The notes: generated by a model from the letters alone, not told the origin. Counted from the first letter of the stretch, positions 8,744 to 18,413 are shown. The stretch: 64,000 nt of DNA from Pelomonas sp965229315 (GCF_965229315.1 NZ_CBDDJA010000002.1:3100001-3164000); one strand, 5' to 3'. Program-made: numbers and translations.

Positions 8744-9415
8744 ATGAAATCAATCGCCCTTCTCCTCACGGCCACCGCGCTGCTCGCCGGCTGCGCCACG
8801 CCTTACCCGGTGCCCGAGGTGGAACTGGCGCACACGCCGGTGGTCAACCTGCCGCCGGTGCAAGCGCTCGCGGCCAACAACGGCTCCATCTACCAGGCGG
8901 CCAGCTACCGCCCGCTGTTCGAGGACCACCGCGCACGGCTGGTCGGCGACACACTGACCATCAGCATCACCGAGAAGGTGTCGGCCACGCAGACGAGCAC
9001 GAGCGCGCTGAGCAAGACCGGCAGCCTGTCGGCCGGCGTGACCGCGCTGCCCGGCATCGCGGGCAACTCCTTCGGCAAGGCCACGGCCGGCGCCACGTCG
9101 ACCAACGACAACTCGGGCAAGGGCAGCAACCAGAACACCAACGAGTTCACGGGCGCGATCACGGCCGTCGTGACCGCCGTGCTGCCCAACGGCCACCTGA
9201 TGATCAGCGGCGAGAAGCAGATCGGCGTGAACCGCAACGTCGACGTGCTGCGCTTCTCGGGCCAGGTGGACCCGCGCATGATCGGCCAGGGCAATGCCGT
9301 GCCGTCCACCTCGGTCGCCAACGTGCGCATCGAGCAGCGCGGCCGCGGCGCCACGGCCGACGCTCACGCGGTGGGCTGGCTGTCCCGCTTCTTCCTGAAC
9401 ATCGCGCCGAGCTGA
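8744..9415 (+). CDS. flgH: Flagellar L-ring lipoprotein FlgH
   Basis: A 223-residue outer-membrane lipoprotein. The signal peptide MKSIALLLTATALLAGCA carries a lipobox (LAGC) with the lipidated Cys at residue 16. The family core RPLFEDHRARLVGDTLTISI, the ANGxHL-like LPNGHLMISGEKQI and the ending VGWLSRFFLNIAP are present. It forms the L ring. In most relatives flgI follows directly; here flgI is 3.8 kb away, beyond three genes of opposite orientation. Confidence 0.95.
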   Translation: MKSIALLLTATALLAGCATPYPVPEVELAHTPVVNLPPVQALAANNGSIYQAASYRPLFEDHRARLVGDTLTISITEKVSATQTSTSALSKTGSLSAGVTALPGIAGNSFGKATAGATSTNDNSGKGSNQNTNEFTGAITAVVTAVLPNGHLMISGEKQIGVNRNVDVLRFSGQVDPRMIGQGNAVPSTSVANVRIEQRGRGATADAHAVGWLSRFFLNIAPS

Positions 9416-9420
9416 TCGGC

Positions 9421-10701
9421 TCAACCCGCCTTGCTGGCGAGGTAGTCGACGGCCAGGTTGGCCAGCGCCCTGACGCCCACCTCCAGCCCGCGCTCATCGA
9501 CGACGAAGCGCGGCGAGTGGTTGGAGTAGGCCTTGCTCGGCTCGATCTCCGGCGGCGTGACGCCGACGAAGAAGAACAGGCCCGGGATCAGGCGCTGGAA
9601 GAACGAGAAGTCCTCCGCGCCGGTCGCCTTGGGCACGACCTCGATGCCCATGGGCCGCGGGCCGGTGCTGGCCACGCGCGTCAGCGTGGGCACCATCTGC
9701 TCGGTCAGCACCGGGTCGTTGCGCGTGACAGGGTAGTTCTTCGTGATGCAGACCTTGCACGTCGCGCGCGACCCGGCGGCGATGCCCTCGGCGAGCTGCG
9801 TCACGCGCTCGTGGATGGCGTCGCGCATGCCCTCGTCGAAGCTGCGGATGGTGCCGCGCATCTCGACCGAGTCCGGGATGATGTTCTCGCGCACGCCGCC
9901 CTTGATGGCACCAATGGTGACGACGGCCGGCTCGCGGTTCAGGTCCAGCGTGCGGCTGACGATGGTCTGCAGGCCCAGCACGATCTGCGCGGACGTGACG
10001 ATGGGGTCCACGCCCAGCCACGGTGCCGCGCCATGCGTCTGCTTGCCCTGCACCGTGATCCTGAGCTTGTCCGAGCTGGCCATCGTCGGCCCGGGCCGGT
10101 AGCCGATGACGCCCGCAGGCTGGCGCGACGTGACATGCAGGCCGAAGATGGCGCTGGGCGTCGGGCTCTCCAGCACGCCCTCCTTGATCATCAGCGCCGC
10201 GCCGCCCTCCTCGCCCTCGGGCGGCATCTCCTCGGCGGGCTGGAACAGGAACTTGATGCAGCCCGGGATGTCCGCGCGCAGGCTGGCCAGGATGCTGGCC
10301 ACGCCCATCAGGATGGCCACATGGCAGTCATGCCCGCAGGCGTGCATGACGCCCACCTCTTCGCCGTTCCACACCGCCCGAGCCCTGGACGCAAACGGCA
10401 GGTCCACCTCCTCGGTGACGGGCAGCGCATCCATGTCGGCGCGCAGCGCGACGACGCCACCATCCGCGCCGCCCGGCAGCCCACCCTTGAGCAGCCCGAC
10501 GACGCCGGTGTGGGCCACGCCCGTCCTGACCTCGTCGAACCCCAACGCGCGCAGGTGATCGGCGACGATGGCCGCGGTGCGGAATTCGCGGTTGCCAAGC
10601 TCGGGGTGCTGGTGCAGGTCGCGCCGCCAGGCGATGACCTGGGGCTCTAGCGCCGCAGTCAGCGCGGCGATCCGGTCGGCGAGTGGCGGCTGCGGGCTCA
10701 T
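9421..10701 (-). CDS. M20 family metallo-amidohydrolase (hippurate hydrolase / N-acyl amino acid amidohydrolase type)
   Basis: A 426-residue cytoplasmic M20D peptidase-like enzyme. Metal-binding signatures are in place: ADMDALP (88-94), HACGHD (120-125), PAEE (155-158) and a late GAEDFS. The lid/dimerisation domain lies in the middle. Family members remove acyl groups from amino acids, peptides or auxin conjugates; the substrate cannot be read from sequence. It faces flgH with only five bases between the stops and is the downstream member of the minus-strand island between flgH and flgI. No link to flagella is evident. Confidence 0.88.
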   Translation of the reverse strand: MSPQPPLADRIAALTAALEPQVIAWRRDLHQHPELGNREFRTAAIVADHLRALGFDEVRTGVAHTGVVGLLKGGLPGGADGGVVALRADMDALPVTEEVDLPFASRARAVWNGEEVGVMHACGHDCHVAILMGVASILASLRADIPGCIKFLFQPAEEMPPEGEEGGAALMIKEGVLESPTPSAIFGLHVTSRQPAGVIGYRPGPTMASSDKLRITVQGKQTHGAAPWLGVDPIVTSAQIVLGLQTIVSRTLDLNREPAVVTIGAIKGGVRENIIPDSVEMRGTIRSFDEGMRDAIHERVTQLAEGIAAGSRATCKVCITKNYPVTRNDPVLTEQMVPTLTRVASTGPRPMGIEVVPKATGAEDFSFFQRLIPGLFFFVGVTPPEIEPSKAYSNHSPRFVVDERGLEVGVRALANLAVDYLASKAG

Positions 10702-10747
10702 GCGGGCATGGTAGATCGCGTCGCCCGCCGCTGGGGCGCGCGGCGTC

Positions 10748-11668
10748 TCAGCCGCCCAACAAACGACGTAACCGGCGTTTCAAGTCCAGCCACTGCCGGC
10801 CGCGCGAGCGGTCGATGCGCTTCACGTCGACCAGCGTGAAACTGCCGCAGCCGGTCAGCGTGTGCAGGCCGGCCGTGTGACTGTCGCTGAGCAGGTCGCC
10901 GGTCAGTCGCTCGTCGCCGCCCTCGATGACGACGCGCTCCGGCGTCAATACGGGCAAGCGCAGCAGCCGCGTGGCGCTGCCATAGCCGCCGGTGCTGTCC
11001 TGCACGGGCAGCACCGGCACGCCGTCCCGGCCGACGAAGGGCCGGCCGGCGGGCCGGGCACCGCGGCGGTCGTTGCGCACCGGGTTGCCCACCAGCGGTG
11101 TCCACGGACCGGTCAGCCCGGGCGCGTGGGCGACATGCAGTTCGCGCTGGTCGCGCCCGTGGCGGCCGACCAGCGTGTAGAACATCCACCAGCGGCCACC
11201 GTGCTCGAACAGCGATGCATCCGCGCCCGGCAGCCCGCTCAGCAGGGCGCACTCACGCGCCCACCGGTCCAGCGACGCGTCGGTGGCGCGGTACAGCGCG
11301 ATCTCGCCGGCCTGGTGGCTCTCGGGCACCATCCAGGTCTGGCCCGCATGCTCGAACACCTGCGGGTAGGACAGGTGAAAGGGGCGCTCCAGCACTGTCG
11401 CCTGACCACGCCAGGCCAGGTCGGACAAGCCGAACTCATGGCGCTCGATGTGGGCGCGCTTGGTGCGGTAGTCGAAGGCTTCGACGAAGACGTGCAGGGC
11501 GTCGCCGCGCGCCAGGCCGAACGGGTCCGCCAGATAGCGCCAGCGGCCGGCGTCGGGCAGCCAGGTGACCAGTGCCCGCGCGGCGCGCAGCGTCCGTGCG
11601 TTGGCGTCTTCGATGCGCACGGGAACGATGCCGACCTGCCAGAAGTCGGAGCGCGGTGTCTTGAGCAT
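10748..11668 (-). CDS. GINT1_N-like / GH43-like beta-propeller protein, possible polysaccharide-modifying enzyme
   Basis: A 306-residue protein with repeated five-bladed-propeller style motifs: DPFGLARGDALHVFVEAFDY, HLSYPQVFEHAGQTWMVPES, GADASLFEHGGRWWMFYT and HVAHAPGLTGPWTPLVGNPV. This pattern resembles the domain found at the N-terminus of plant GINT1 and beside formyl- and glycosyltransferases in bacterial surface-sugar clusters. No signal peptide is visible. It lies 61 bases downstream of a GT4 glycosyltransferase, which supports a role in glycan building or trimming. The exact reaction is unknown; the family assignment comes from memory of the motif. Confidence 0.6.
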   Translation of the reverse strand: MLKTPRSDFWQVGIVPVRIEDANARTLRAARALVTWLPDAGRWRYLADPFGLARGDALHVFVEAFDYRTKRAHIERHEFGLSDLAWRGQATVLERPFHLSYPQVFEHAGQTWMVPESHQAGEIALYRATDASLDRWARECALLSGLPGADASLFEHGGRWWMFYTLVGRHGRDQRELHVAHAPGLTGPWTPLVGNPVRNDRRGARPAGRPFVGRDGVPVLPVQDSTGGYGSATRLLRLPVLTPERVVIEGGDERLTGDLLSDSHTAGLHTLTGCGSFTLVDVKRIDRSRGRQWLDLKRRLRRLLGG

Positions 11669-11729
11669 GCCTCAGTGTCGCCCGGCAAGGCCCGTCCGGC
11701 CGGCATCGCCAGACCGGCGCCGGAAGACC

Positions 11730-12815
11730 TCAGGCCGCGATGGCTTCCTCTTCGTCCTCGAACCGCTCGGCCCCGGCCGCGCGGTGCAGCATGACGTCGC
11801 GGTAGAAGCCCAGCGTCCTGGCCACTGCGTTGCTGCGGTCGTAGGCGGCCGTCGCGTAGCTCACGCGGCGCTCGCTCGCCTCCAGGCGGCGCAGCCGCGC
11901 CAGTTCTTCGGCCATCGCGCGGCCCAAGAGGTCGGCGTCGCCCACGCCCACCAGGCGCGCCGGCTGGCCAGCCAGCATTTCCCGCGGGCCTTGGGTGGCC
12001 GTGGACAGCACGGGGCGGCCGGCGCGCATGGCTTCCAGGATGGCGAGCGGGAAGGCTTCTTCGCGCGACGCCGACACGAACAGGTCGAAGGACTTGAGGG
12101 CCTGGTCCACATCGCTGCGGAAGCCGAGCAGGCGCACGCGGGGGTCGCCGGCGGCCATGTCTTCCAGCATGGCGCGGTCCGGTCCTTCGCCCAGGATCGC
12201 CAGCACGGCGTTGGCCGGCGCATGCGCCTTGAACGCGGCGACCAGCAGGTCCATGCCCTTGGCGCGCTGCAGGCGGCCCACGCTGCCCACGAGCAGTTGG
12301 TCGGGCGTCAGGCCCAGTTCGACGCGCAGGTCGGTGCGCATGGCAACCACCTGGGCGTTGCGCTCGGGCGCCCAGTTGTAGATGAGGCTGGCCAGGCCCG
12401 CACGGTCGCGGGGCAGGCCGTCGTGCTGGGCACGGTTGACGCAGACCAGCCCGTCCATCAACGCATGGTGATGAGGCTTGTAGCCGACGTGCAGCGTGCC
12501 GATGCGCGATGCGCTGCGGGCCTGGGCGACCGCCTTGCAGGCCGGGCCGAGGTGGCCGTGGCACACGTCGGCGCCCAGCTTGCGCGCCAGCGCCGCAACG
12601 CGCCATCCGCGCATCAGCGGCAGCTTCAGGCCATGAAACCGGACGGCGGGCGATAGCGCACCGGCCACCGCGGAGCCGGCGGTGCCGATGACGTGGACAC
12701 GGTGGCCCAGTGCGGCCTGGGCATTGGCAAGGTCGATGCAGTGGAGCTCACCGCCAGCGATCCGGGAAGAGAAAACGACGTGAACCAGAGTCAACGGCTC
12801 GAAGGGCGGTGGCAT
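11730..12815 (-). CDS. Glycosyltransferase family 4 protein
   Basis: A 361-residue GT-B fold glycosyltransferase. The N-terminal half begins LVHVVFSSRIAGGELHCIDLA, with the glycine-containing acceptor loop. The C-terminal half has VGSVGRLQRAKGMDLLVAAF, AILGEGPDR and the donor-binding E-x7-E signature EAFPLAILEAMRAG. GT4 enzymes add sugars from nucleotide-activated donors in LPS, exopolysaccharide or protein glycans. It is the first gene of the minus-strand island between flgH and flgI. The region upstream (12816 onward) is AT-rich and may hold its promoter. Confidence 0.88.
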   Translation of the reverse strand: MPPPFEPLTLVHVVFSSRIAGGELHCIDLANAQAALGHRVHVIGTAGSAVAGALSPAVRFHGLKLPLMRGWRVAALARKLGADVCHGHLGPACKAVAQARSASRIGTLHVGYKPHHHALMDGLVCVNRAQHDGLPRDRAGLASLIYNWAPERNAQVVAMRTDLRVELGLTPDQLLVGSVGRLQRAKGMDLLVAAFKAHAPANAVLAILGEGPDRAMLEDMAAGDPRVRLLGFRSDVDQALKSFDLFVSASREEAFPLAILEAMRAGRPVLSTATQGPREMLAGQPARLVGVGDADLLGRAMAEELARLRRLEASERRVSYATAAYDRSNAVARTLGFYRDVMLHRAAGAERFEDEEEAIAA

Positions 12816-13199
12816 GGCGCGGTTTGACTGGATAGTAGGTATTCAAAACTTTACCTAGCTACACATTCAGAAACCTGTCGCGAAGCCTTTGCGCGGCCGT
12901 GTAAATCGCCAGATTTCCCCGCTCAGTGCCAGCGGGCGTGGCCGGCATGGCGGCAATGGCTTGGTTGACGCTGCGGTCCCTGGGACACGAGGATCGCAGC
13001 GCTATGGGCAGGCAGCCCACAGGAAAAGGCGTCGGCAGGATGTCACAGCCGACCCGCTTCTCGCTGAGCGCAAGCTTGCGCGTTACACAAAGGGCCCGGC
13101 CAGCGGCGCAGCTGTGGCGCGGCCACGGTTTCGAAAAGCGGGGCGGTCCCCGGCCTTTTCTGCGGCTTCGCGGGCTCAAGCATCCGCAGAATCGGTCGA
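12816..13199. other. Gene-free 384-base divergent region between the GT4 gene and flgI
   Basis: No credible gene is seen: the frames open here lack ribosome sites or family-like sequence. The first 60 bases (about 12823-12880) are clearly AT-richer than the surroundings and could hold promoters for the minus-strand glycosyltransferase, for flgI, or both. I see no sigma-28 element, no sigma-54 element and no terminator hairpin with a T run. The remainder is GC-rich and unremarkable. Confidence 0.5.
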
Positions 13200-14306
13200 G
13201 TGAAGTCCCTGCAAGTCCTCCTCCTCAGCCTGGCCGTCGTGCTGGCGCCCATCGCGCCTGCCCAGGCCGCCCGCATCAAGGAAGTCGCGTCCGTGGCTGG
13301 CGTGCGCTCCAACCCGTTGACCGGCTACGGGCTGATCGTGGGCCTGGACGGCACGGGCGACCAGACCACGCAGGCGCCGTTCACCGGCCAAAGCCTCACG
13401 GCCATGCTGCAGCAGTTCGGCGTGTTGCTGCCCCAGGGCGTGACCATGCAGCCCCGCAACGTCGCCGCCGTCATGGTGACGGCGCAGCTGCCGGCCTTCG
13501 CGCAGCCCGGCCAGCAGATCGACATCAACGTGTCCTCCATCGGCAACGCCAAGAGCCTGCGCGGCGGCACGCTGATCGCCACGCCGCTGCGCGGCGCGGA
13601 CGGGCAGATCTACGCCATCGCCCAGGGCAATCTCATCGTCGGCGGCGCCGGTGCGTCGGCGGGCGGCGCCAAGGTACAGATCAACCACCTCAGCGCCGGC
13701 CGCATCCCGGCGGGCGCCCTCGTCGAGCGCTCGGTGCCCACCCCCATCGCCGCAGGCGACTTCATCCAGTTCGACCTGAACAGCAGCGACTTCACCACCG
13801 CCCGCGCCGTGGCCCAGGCCATCAACAAGGCCAAGGGCAGCGGCGTCGCCCAGGCGCTGGACGGCCGCGTCGTGCGCGTGCGGGCTCCCAGCACACCCGA
13901 CGACCGCGTCGCTTTCCTGGCCGATGTCGAGAACCTCGACGTCAGCATGGCCATACCGGCGGCGCGCGTCGTCATCAACGCGCGCACCGGGTCGGTCGTC
14001 ATGAACCAGGCCGTCACGCTCGCCGCCTGTGCCGTCGCCCACGGCAGCCTGTCGGTGACGATCAGCTCCACGCCCATCATCAGTCAGCCCAATGCGCTGT
14101 CCGGCGGCCAGACGACGGTGGCCGAGAAGGCCGACATCTCCATCCGCCAGGAACCCGGCAGCCTCATCCAGTTGCCCGCCGGCGCCCGGCTGTCCGACGT
14201 CGTCAAGGCGCTCAACTCGCTCGGCGCCACGCCCCAGGATCTGCTCGCCATCCTGCAGGCCATGAAGAGTGCGGGTGCCCTCAACGCCGAGCTCGAGGTG
14301 ATCTGA
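13200..14306 (+). CDS. flgI: Flagellar P-ring protein FlgI
   Basis: A 368-residue periplasmic protein starting with GTG. The signal peptide runs to PAQA, just before ARIKEVASVAGVRSNPLTGY, the strongly conserved FlgI start. GLIVGLDGTGDQTTQAPFTG and the late ADISIRQEPGSLIQL / LNSLGATPQDLLAILQAMKS are also diagnostic. Length is normal. The ribosome site before the GTG is weak. FlgI forms the P ring with help from FlgA. The gene is separated from flgH by the inserted island and must rely on its own promoter, in the 384 bases upstream. Confidence 0.95.
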   Translation: MKSLQVLLLSLAVVLAPIAPAQAARIKEVASVAGVRSNPLTGYGLIVGLDGTGDQTTQAPFTGQSLTAMLQQFGVLLPQGVTMQPRNVAAVMVTAQLPAFAQPGQQIDINVSSIGNAKSLRGGTLIATPLRGADGQIYAIAQGNLIVGGAGASAGGAKVQINHLSAGRIPAGALVERSVPTPIAAGDFIQFDLNSSDFTTARAVAQAINKAKGSGVAQALDGRVVRVRAPSTPDDRVAFLADVENLDVSMAIPAARVVINARTGSVVMNQAVTLAACAVAHGSLSVTISSTPIISQPNALSGGQTTVAEKADISIRQEPGSLIQLPAGARLSDVVKALNSLGATPQDLLAILQAMKSAGALNAELEVI

Positions 14307-15184
14307 TGCCCTCGTCCTTCCAGTCCATTTCCGGCCAGAGCCTGGGCAGCCTGGACTCGCTGAAGGCGGCCGCTTCGCGAGACCCCAAGGCCAGCATCCG
14401 CGAGACGGCCAAGCAGTTCGAGACGCTCTTCATGCAGGAAGTCATGAAGAGCATGCGCGCTTCGACGCTGTCCAGCGGCATGCTCGAGAACAACGCGACG
14501 CAGCTCGGCACCGAGATGCTGGACACGCAGTTCGCCGGCAAGCTGGCCGGCCAGCCGGGCGGGCTCTCGGACATGATCGCCCGCCAGCTGCAGCGCCAGA
14601 TGGGCATCCAGGACCTGAAGTCGCTGACGCCCGAGAAGATCGCCGCGGCCAGCCAGACGACGCTGGCGCAGGCGCTGCCGGCGCTGGCCACCAAGGGCAT
14701 CCCCAACCACGTGCAGAGCTTCATCCAGCAGCACGACGCCGCGGCCAAGGCCGCGTCGGCCGCCACCGGCATCCCGGCCAGCTTCATGGTCGCGCAGGCG
14801 GCGCACGAGAGCGGCTGGGGCAGGCGCGAGATCACGGGCGCCGACGGCACCAAGAGCCACAACGTGTTCGGCATCAAGGCCACGCCCGGCTGGACGGGCA
14901 AGACCGTCGAGGTGCAGACCACCGAGGTCATCAACGGCCAGGCGCACAAGGTCATGGCCAAGTTCCGCGCCTACGGCAGCTACGACGAGGCCTTCAAGGA
15001 CTACGGCAAGCTGATCAGCAACAACGAGCGCTACGCCAAGGTCGTCGCGCAGGCGCAGAGCGGCAACGCGACCGGTTTCGCCCGCGGCCTGCAGCAGGCC
15101 GGCTACGCCACCGACCCGGCCTACGCCGAGAAGCTGGCCAAGGCCATCCACACCACCCAGCGCGTGCAGAGCACGCTGGCTTGA
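14306..15184 (+). CDS. flgJ: Flagellar rod cap / peptidoglycan hydrolase FlgJ
   Basis: A 292-residue bifunctional protein. The N-terminal rod-cap part includes ETAKQFETLFMQEVMKSMRAS (from residue 33). The C-terminal glucosaminidase (GH73-type) domain begins near residue 150, with the catalytic Glu in AQAAHESGWGRREI (E168) and the YGSYDEAFKDYGKLI motif. The start shares one base with the flgI stop (TGATG). It caps the rod and opens the peptidoglycan layer for it. Confidence 0.95.
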   Translation: MPSSFQSISGQSLGSLDSLKAAASRDPKASIRETAKQFETLFMQEVMKSMRASTLSSGMLENNATQLGTEMLDTQFAGKLAGQPGGLSDMIARQLQRQMGIQDLKSLTPEKIAAASQTTLAQALPALATKGIPNHVQSFIQQHDAAAKAASAATGIPASFMVAQAAHESGWGRREITGADGTKSHNVFGIKATPGWTGKTVEVQTTEVINGQAHKVMAKFRAYGSYDEAFKDYGKLISNNERYAKVVAQAQSGNATGFARGLQQAGYATDPAYAEKLAKAIHTTQRVQSTLA

Positions 15185-15204
15185 GCCCCTGAGAGGACAA
15201 CTTC

Positions 15205-17187
15205 ATGTCTGGCTTGCTTACGCTCGGCGCCCGCGCCATGTTCGCCAACCAGGCGGCATTGCAGACCATCGGCCAGAACATCGCCAACGCGAACACGGTC
15301 GGCTACTCGCGCCAGTCGGTCGTGCTGACCACGTCGCCCGGCCAGTACACCGGCGCCGGCTTCTTCGGCCGCGGCGTGGATGTGCAGACGGTCACGCGCT
15401 CGCACAACGAGTTCCTGACCAAGGAGGCCGCCGCCTCCAAGTCCGCCGCGATGGCGGACTCCACGCGCGCCGACCAGCTGTCGCGCCTGGAGAAGCTCTT
15501 CCCCACCGGCACCGACGGCCTGGGCTACGCGGCCAGCCAGTTCCTGAACTCGATGATGGACGTGTCCAGCCGGCCCAGCGACCCGTCGGCCCGCCAGGTG
15601 GCGCTGGGCCGGGCCAACGAGTTGGCGCAGCGCTTCGCCAATGCCGGCCAGCAGCTCTCCGACCTGCAGTCCGGCGTCGTCAGTGACCTGACGGCCAACG
15701 TCGGCATCGTCAACCAGCTCGCGCAGCAGATCGCCAGCATCAACGACCAGATCGCCAAGACGCGCGGCACCGGCCACACGGCCAACGACCTGCTGGACCA
15801 GCGCGACCGCGCGATCTCCCAGCTCGGCGAGTACGTCGCCGTGACCACGCTGCCGGCCGACGACGACACCGTGGGCGTGTTCATCGGCGGCGGCCAGCGG
15901 CTGGTGCTGGGCAACCAGGCCTCGACGCTGGAGATCTCACCCGACTCCTACGACCCGCAGCGCGCCGTGCTGGCGCTCAACGAAGGCGGCAAGAGCCGCC
16001 CGCTGGACGAGAACGTGCTGACCGGCGGCTCCATGTCCGCGTTGCTGCGTTTCCAGAACAAGGACCTGCAGGACGCCAAGAACCTGCTCGGCCAGCTCGC
16101 CGCCTCCATTGGCACGCGGGTCAACGACCAGAACGCGCTGGGGCTGGACCTGTCCAATCCGCCGGGCAAGGGCGCGCCCATGTTCAACGTCGCCTCGCCG
16201 CGCACGCTGCCTGCCGCCACCAACCAGCGCAACCCCGACGGCACGTACGCCAGCGGCGTCAAGGCCACCATCGTCAACGCCAGCCAGCTGCAGGCCAGCA
16301 GCTACAAGCTGACCTCCAGCGCGCCCGGCGTCTACGAGATGACGCGCCTGTCCGACGGCTTGGTGCGCACCGTCAACGACGGCGACACCATCGACGGCTT
16401 CCAGCTCTCGTTCACGCCCGCCGCGCCCGCGCAGGGCGAAAGCTTCCTCATCGAACCCGTGGGCACCGCCGCCGTCGAGATGCGCCGCGTGCTGGACGAT
16501 CCCAACGGCATCGCTGCCGCGTCGCCGCTGACCGCATCGACCTCGGTGGACAACACCGGCACGCTGACCATCGACAGCGTCTACGCCGTCAGCGCCGGCT
16601 TCGACCCCGCCAAGGCGCCGATGTCCATCGAGTTCGGCGACCCCGATCCGGCCAACCCGAACAACGTGCAGTACACGCTGACGCTGGCGGACGGCTCGCA
16701 GCTCAGCGGCGTCTGGAGCGCGGGCCAGCCCATCGGCAACCAGCCCGCGGCCGGCATCGACCTCGGTTTCGAGCTGCGCACCAACGGCGTGCCACGCAAG
16801 GGCGACAAGATCGCGCTCGATCCGACCACCTACACCAGCACCAACAACGGCAACGCCAAGGCCTTCCTGAACATCCAGACGCAGGCCTTCGTCGGCCAGC
16901 GCCAGCTGCCCGACGGCAGCATCGCGCCCGGATCGACGATCAGCGACGCCTACGCTGCCGCGATGAGCGACGTGGGCGCGCGCGTGCAGAGCGCCAACTA
17001 CCTGTCCAACGTCTCCACCACCGTCGCCAGCAACGCCGAATCCAGCCGCGCCGGCCAGGCCGGCGTCAACCTCGACGAAGAGGCCTCCCGGCTCATGCAG
17101 TACCAGCAAAGCTACCAGGCCGCCGCCAAGGTGCTGCAGACGGCGCAGACCCTCTTCGACGAACTGATGCGCATCGCCGCACGCTGA
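15205..17187 (+). CDS. flgK: Hook-filament junction protein FlgK (HAP1)
   Basis: A 660-residue junction protein. The N-terminus MSGLLTLGARAMFANQAAL and IGQNIANANTVGYSRQSVVL and the C-terminus GVNLDEEASRLMQYQQSYQA are family hallmarks. The long central part is rich in Asp, Gly and Pro. It is a client of FlgN. A GAGAGGA ribosome site precedes the ATG, 20 bases after flgJ. Confidence 0.96.
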   Translation: MSGLLTLGARAMFANQAALQTIGQNIANANTVGYSRQSVVLTTSPGQYTGAGFFGRGVDVQTVTRSHNEFLTKEAAASKSAAMADSTRADQLSRLEKLFPTGTDGLGYAASQFLNSMMDVSSRPSDPSARQVALGRANELAQRFANAGQQLSDLQSGVVSDLTANVGIVNQLAQQIASINDQIAKTRGTGHTANDLLDQRDRAISQLGEYVAVTTLPADDDTVGVFIGGGQRLVLGNQASTLEISPDSYDPQRAVLALNEGGKSRPLDENVLTGGSMSALLRFQNKDLQDAKNLLGQLAASIGTRVNDQNALGLDLSNPPGKGAPMFNVASPRTLPAATNQRNPDGTYASGVKATIVNASQLQASSYKLTSSAPGVYEMTRLSDGLVRTVNDGDTIDGFQLSFTPAAPAQGESFLIEPVGTAAVEMRRVLDDPNGIAAASPLTASTSVDNTGTLTIDSVYAVSAGFDPAKAPMSIEFGDPDPANPNNVQYTLTLADGSQLSGVWSAGQPIGNQPAAGIDLGFELRTNGVPRKGDKIALDPTTYTSTNNGNAKAFLNIQTQAFVGQRQLPDGSIAPGSTISDAYAAAMSDVGARVQSANYLSNVSTTVASNAESSRAGQAGVNLDEEASRLMQYQQSYQAAAKVLQTAQTLFDELMRIAAR

Positions 17188-17195
17188 GGCCCCCA

Positions 17196-18413
17196 ATGAG
17201 ACTGTCCACCGCCAACCTCTACGACGCCTCCATCGCCAACCTGCAGCGCCGCCAGCAGGCGCTGCAGACGCAGCAGCAGCAGCTCACCTCGGGCAAGCGC
17301 GTCAACACCGCGAGCGACGACCCCACCGGGGCCGCGCGCGCCGAGCGGGCGCTGGCCTCCATCGGCCGCGTCGATGCCAACCAGCGTGCGCTGGAAGCCA
17401 GCCGCAACAGCATGACGCTGGCCGAAGGCGCGCTGGGCGACGCGAACGAACTGCTGCAACAGGCGCGCGAAACGCTGCTCTCCGCCGGCAACGCCAGTTA
17501 TTCCGACGCCGAACGCCAAGGCCTCGCCAACAAGCTGCAAGGCATCCGCGAACAGATGCTGACCATCGCCAACCGCGGCGACGGCGCCGGCGGCTACCTG
17601 TTCTCCGGCCAGGGCTCGGCCAACCCCCCGTTCCTGGACCAGGCCGGCGGCGTGACCTACGTGGGCGTGGCCGGCAACATCCAGACCGGCAACATCGACA
17701 ACTTCCAGCTCACCGTCGACGGCCGCGGCGCGTGGGAGCAGGCGCGCAGCGGCAACGGCAGCTTCGTCACCGACGCCAATCCCAACAGCATCGACCCGAC
17801 GAAGCCGGCGCAAGGCTGGATCGACGCCGGCCGGGTGACCGACCCGACCCAGCTCACGGGCCAGAACTACCGCATCGACATCGCCGGCACCGCGCCGGCG
17901 CAGACGTACTCCGTCGTGAACGTCGACACCGGCGCGGGCGTGGCCAGCGGCAATTTCGCCTCCGGTCAGAACATCACGTTCGACGGCATGAGCGTTGCCA
18001 TCGCGGGCGCGCCGGCCGACGGCGACAACTTCTCCATCGCGCCAGCGACCAACACGCTCAAGGTCTTCGACGTGCTGGACCGCGCCATCGCCGAGCTGAA
18101 GACACCCCTGCGCTCCAGCGCCCAGATCGCGCAGAGCAACAACGGCCGGCTGCGCGACATCGACGCGGTCATGGGTAACCTGTCCAACGCCCGCAGCCAG
18201 GTCGGCGAGCGCCTGAACAACCTCGACGGCACCGAAAGCCGGCTGGCTTCACTGAAGCAGTACAGCCAGGAGGAACAGAGCGCCGCCCAGGACCTGGACA
18301 TGGTGCAGGGCATCTCCAACTTCCAGAACCAGCAGTCCGGCTACCAGACCGCGCTGCAGACCTACGCCATGGTGCAGCGCATGTCGCTGTTCCAGTACAT
18401 CACCGGCGGCTGA
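17196..18413 (+). CDS. flgL: Hook-filament junction protein FlgL (HAP3)
   Basis: A 405-residue flagellin-like junction protein. MRLSTANLYDASIANLQRRQ and LTSGKRVNTASDDPTGAARA at the N-terminus match FlgL, and the C-terminus ISNFQNQQSGYQTALQTYAM is the paired helix. It joins the filament to FlgK and is a FlgN client. It begins eight bases after flgK and closes the flgIJKL set. Confidence 0.95.
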   Translation: MRLSTANLYDASIANLQRRQQALQTQQQQLTSGKRVNTASDDPTGAARAERALASIGRVDANQRALEASRNSMTLAEGALGDANELLQQARETLLSAGNASYSDAERQGLANKLQGIREQMLTIANRGDGAGGYLFSGQGSANPPFLDQAGGVTYVGVAGNIQTGNIDNFQLTVDGRGAWEQARSGNGSFVTDANPNSIDPTKPAQGWIDAGRVTDPTQLTGQNYRIDIAGTAPAQTYSVVNVDTGAGVASGNFASGQNITFDGMSVAIAGAPADGDNFSIAPATNTLKVFDVLDRAIAELKTPLRSSAQIAQSNNGRLRDIDAVMGNLSNARSQVGERLNNLDGTESRLASLKQYSQEEQSAAQDLDMVQGISNFQNQQSGYQTALQTYAMVQRMSLFQYITGG

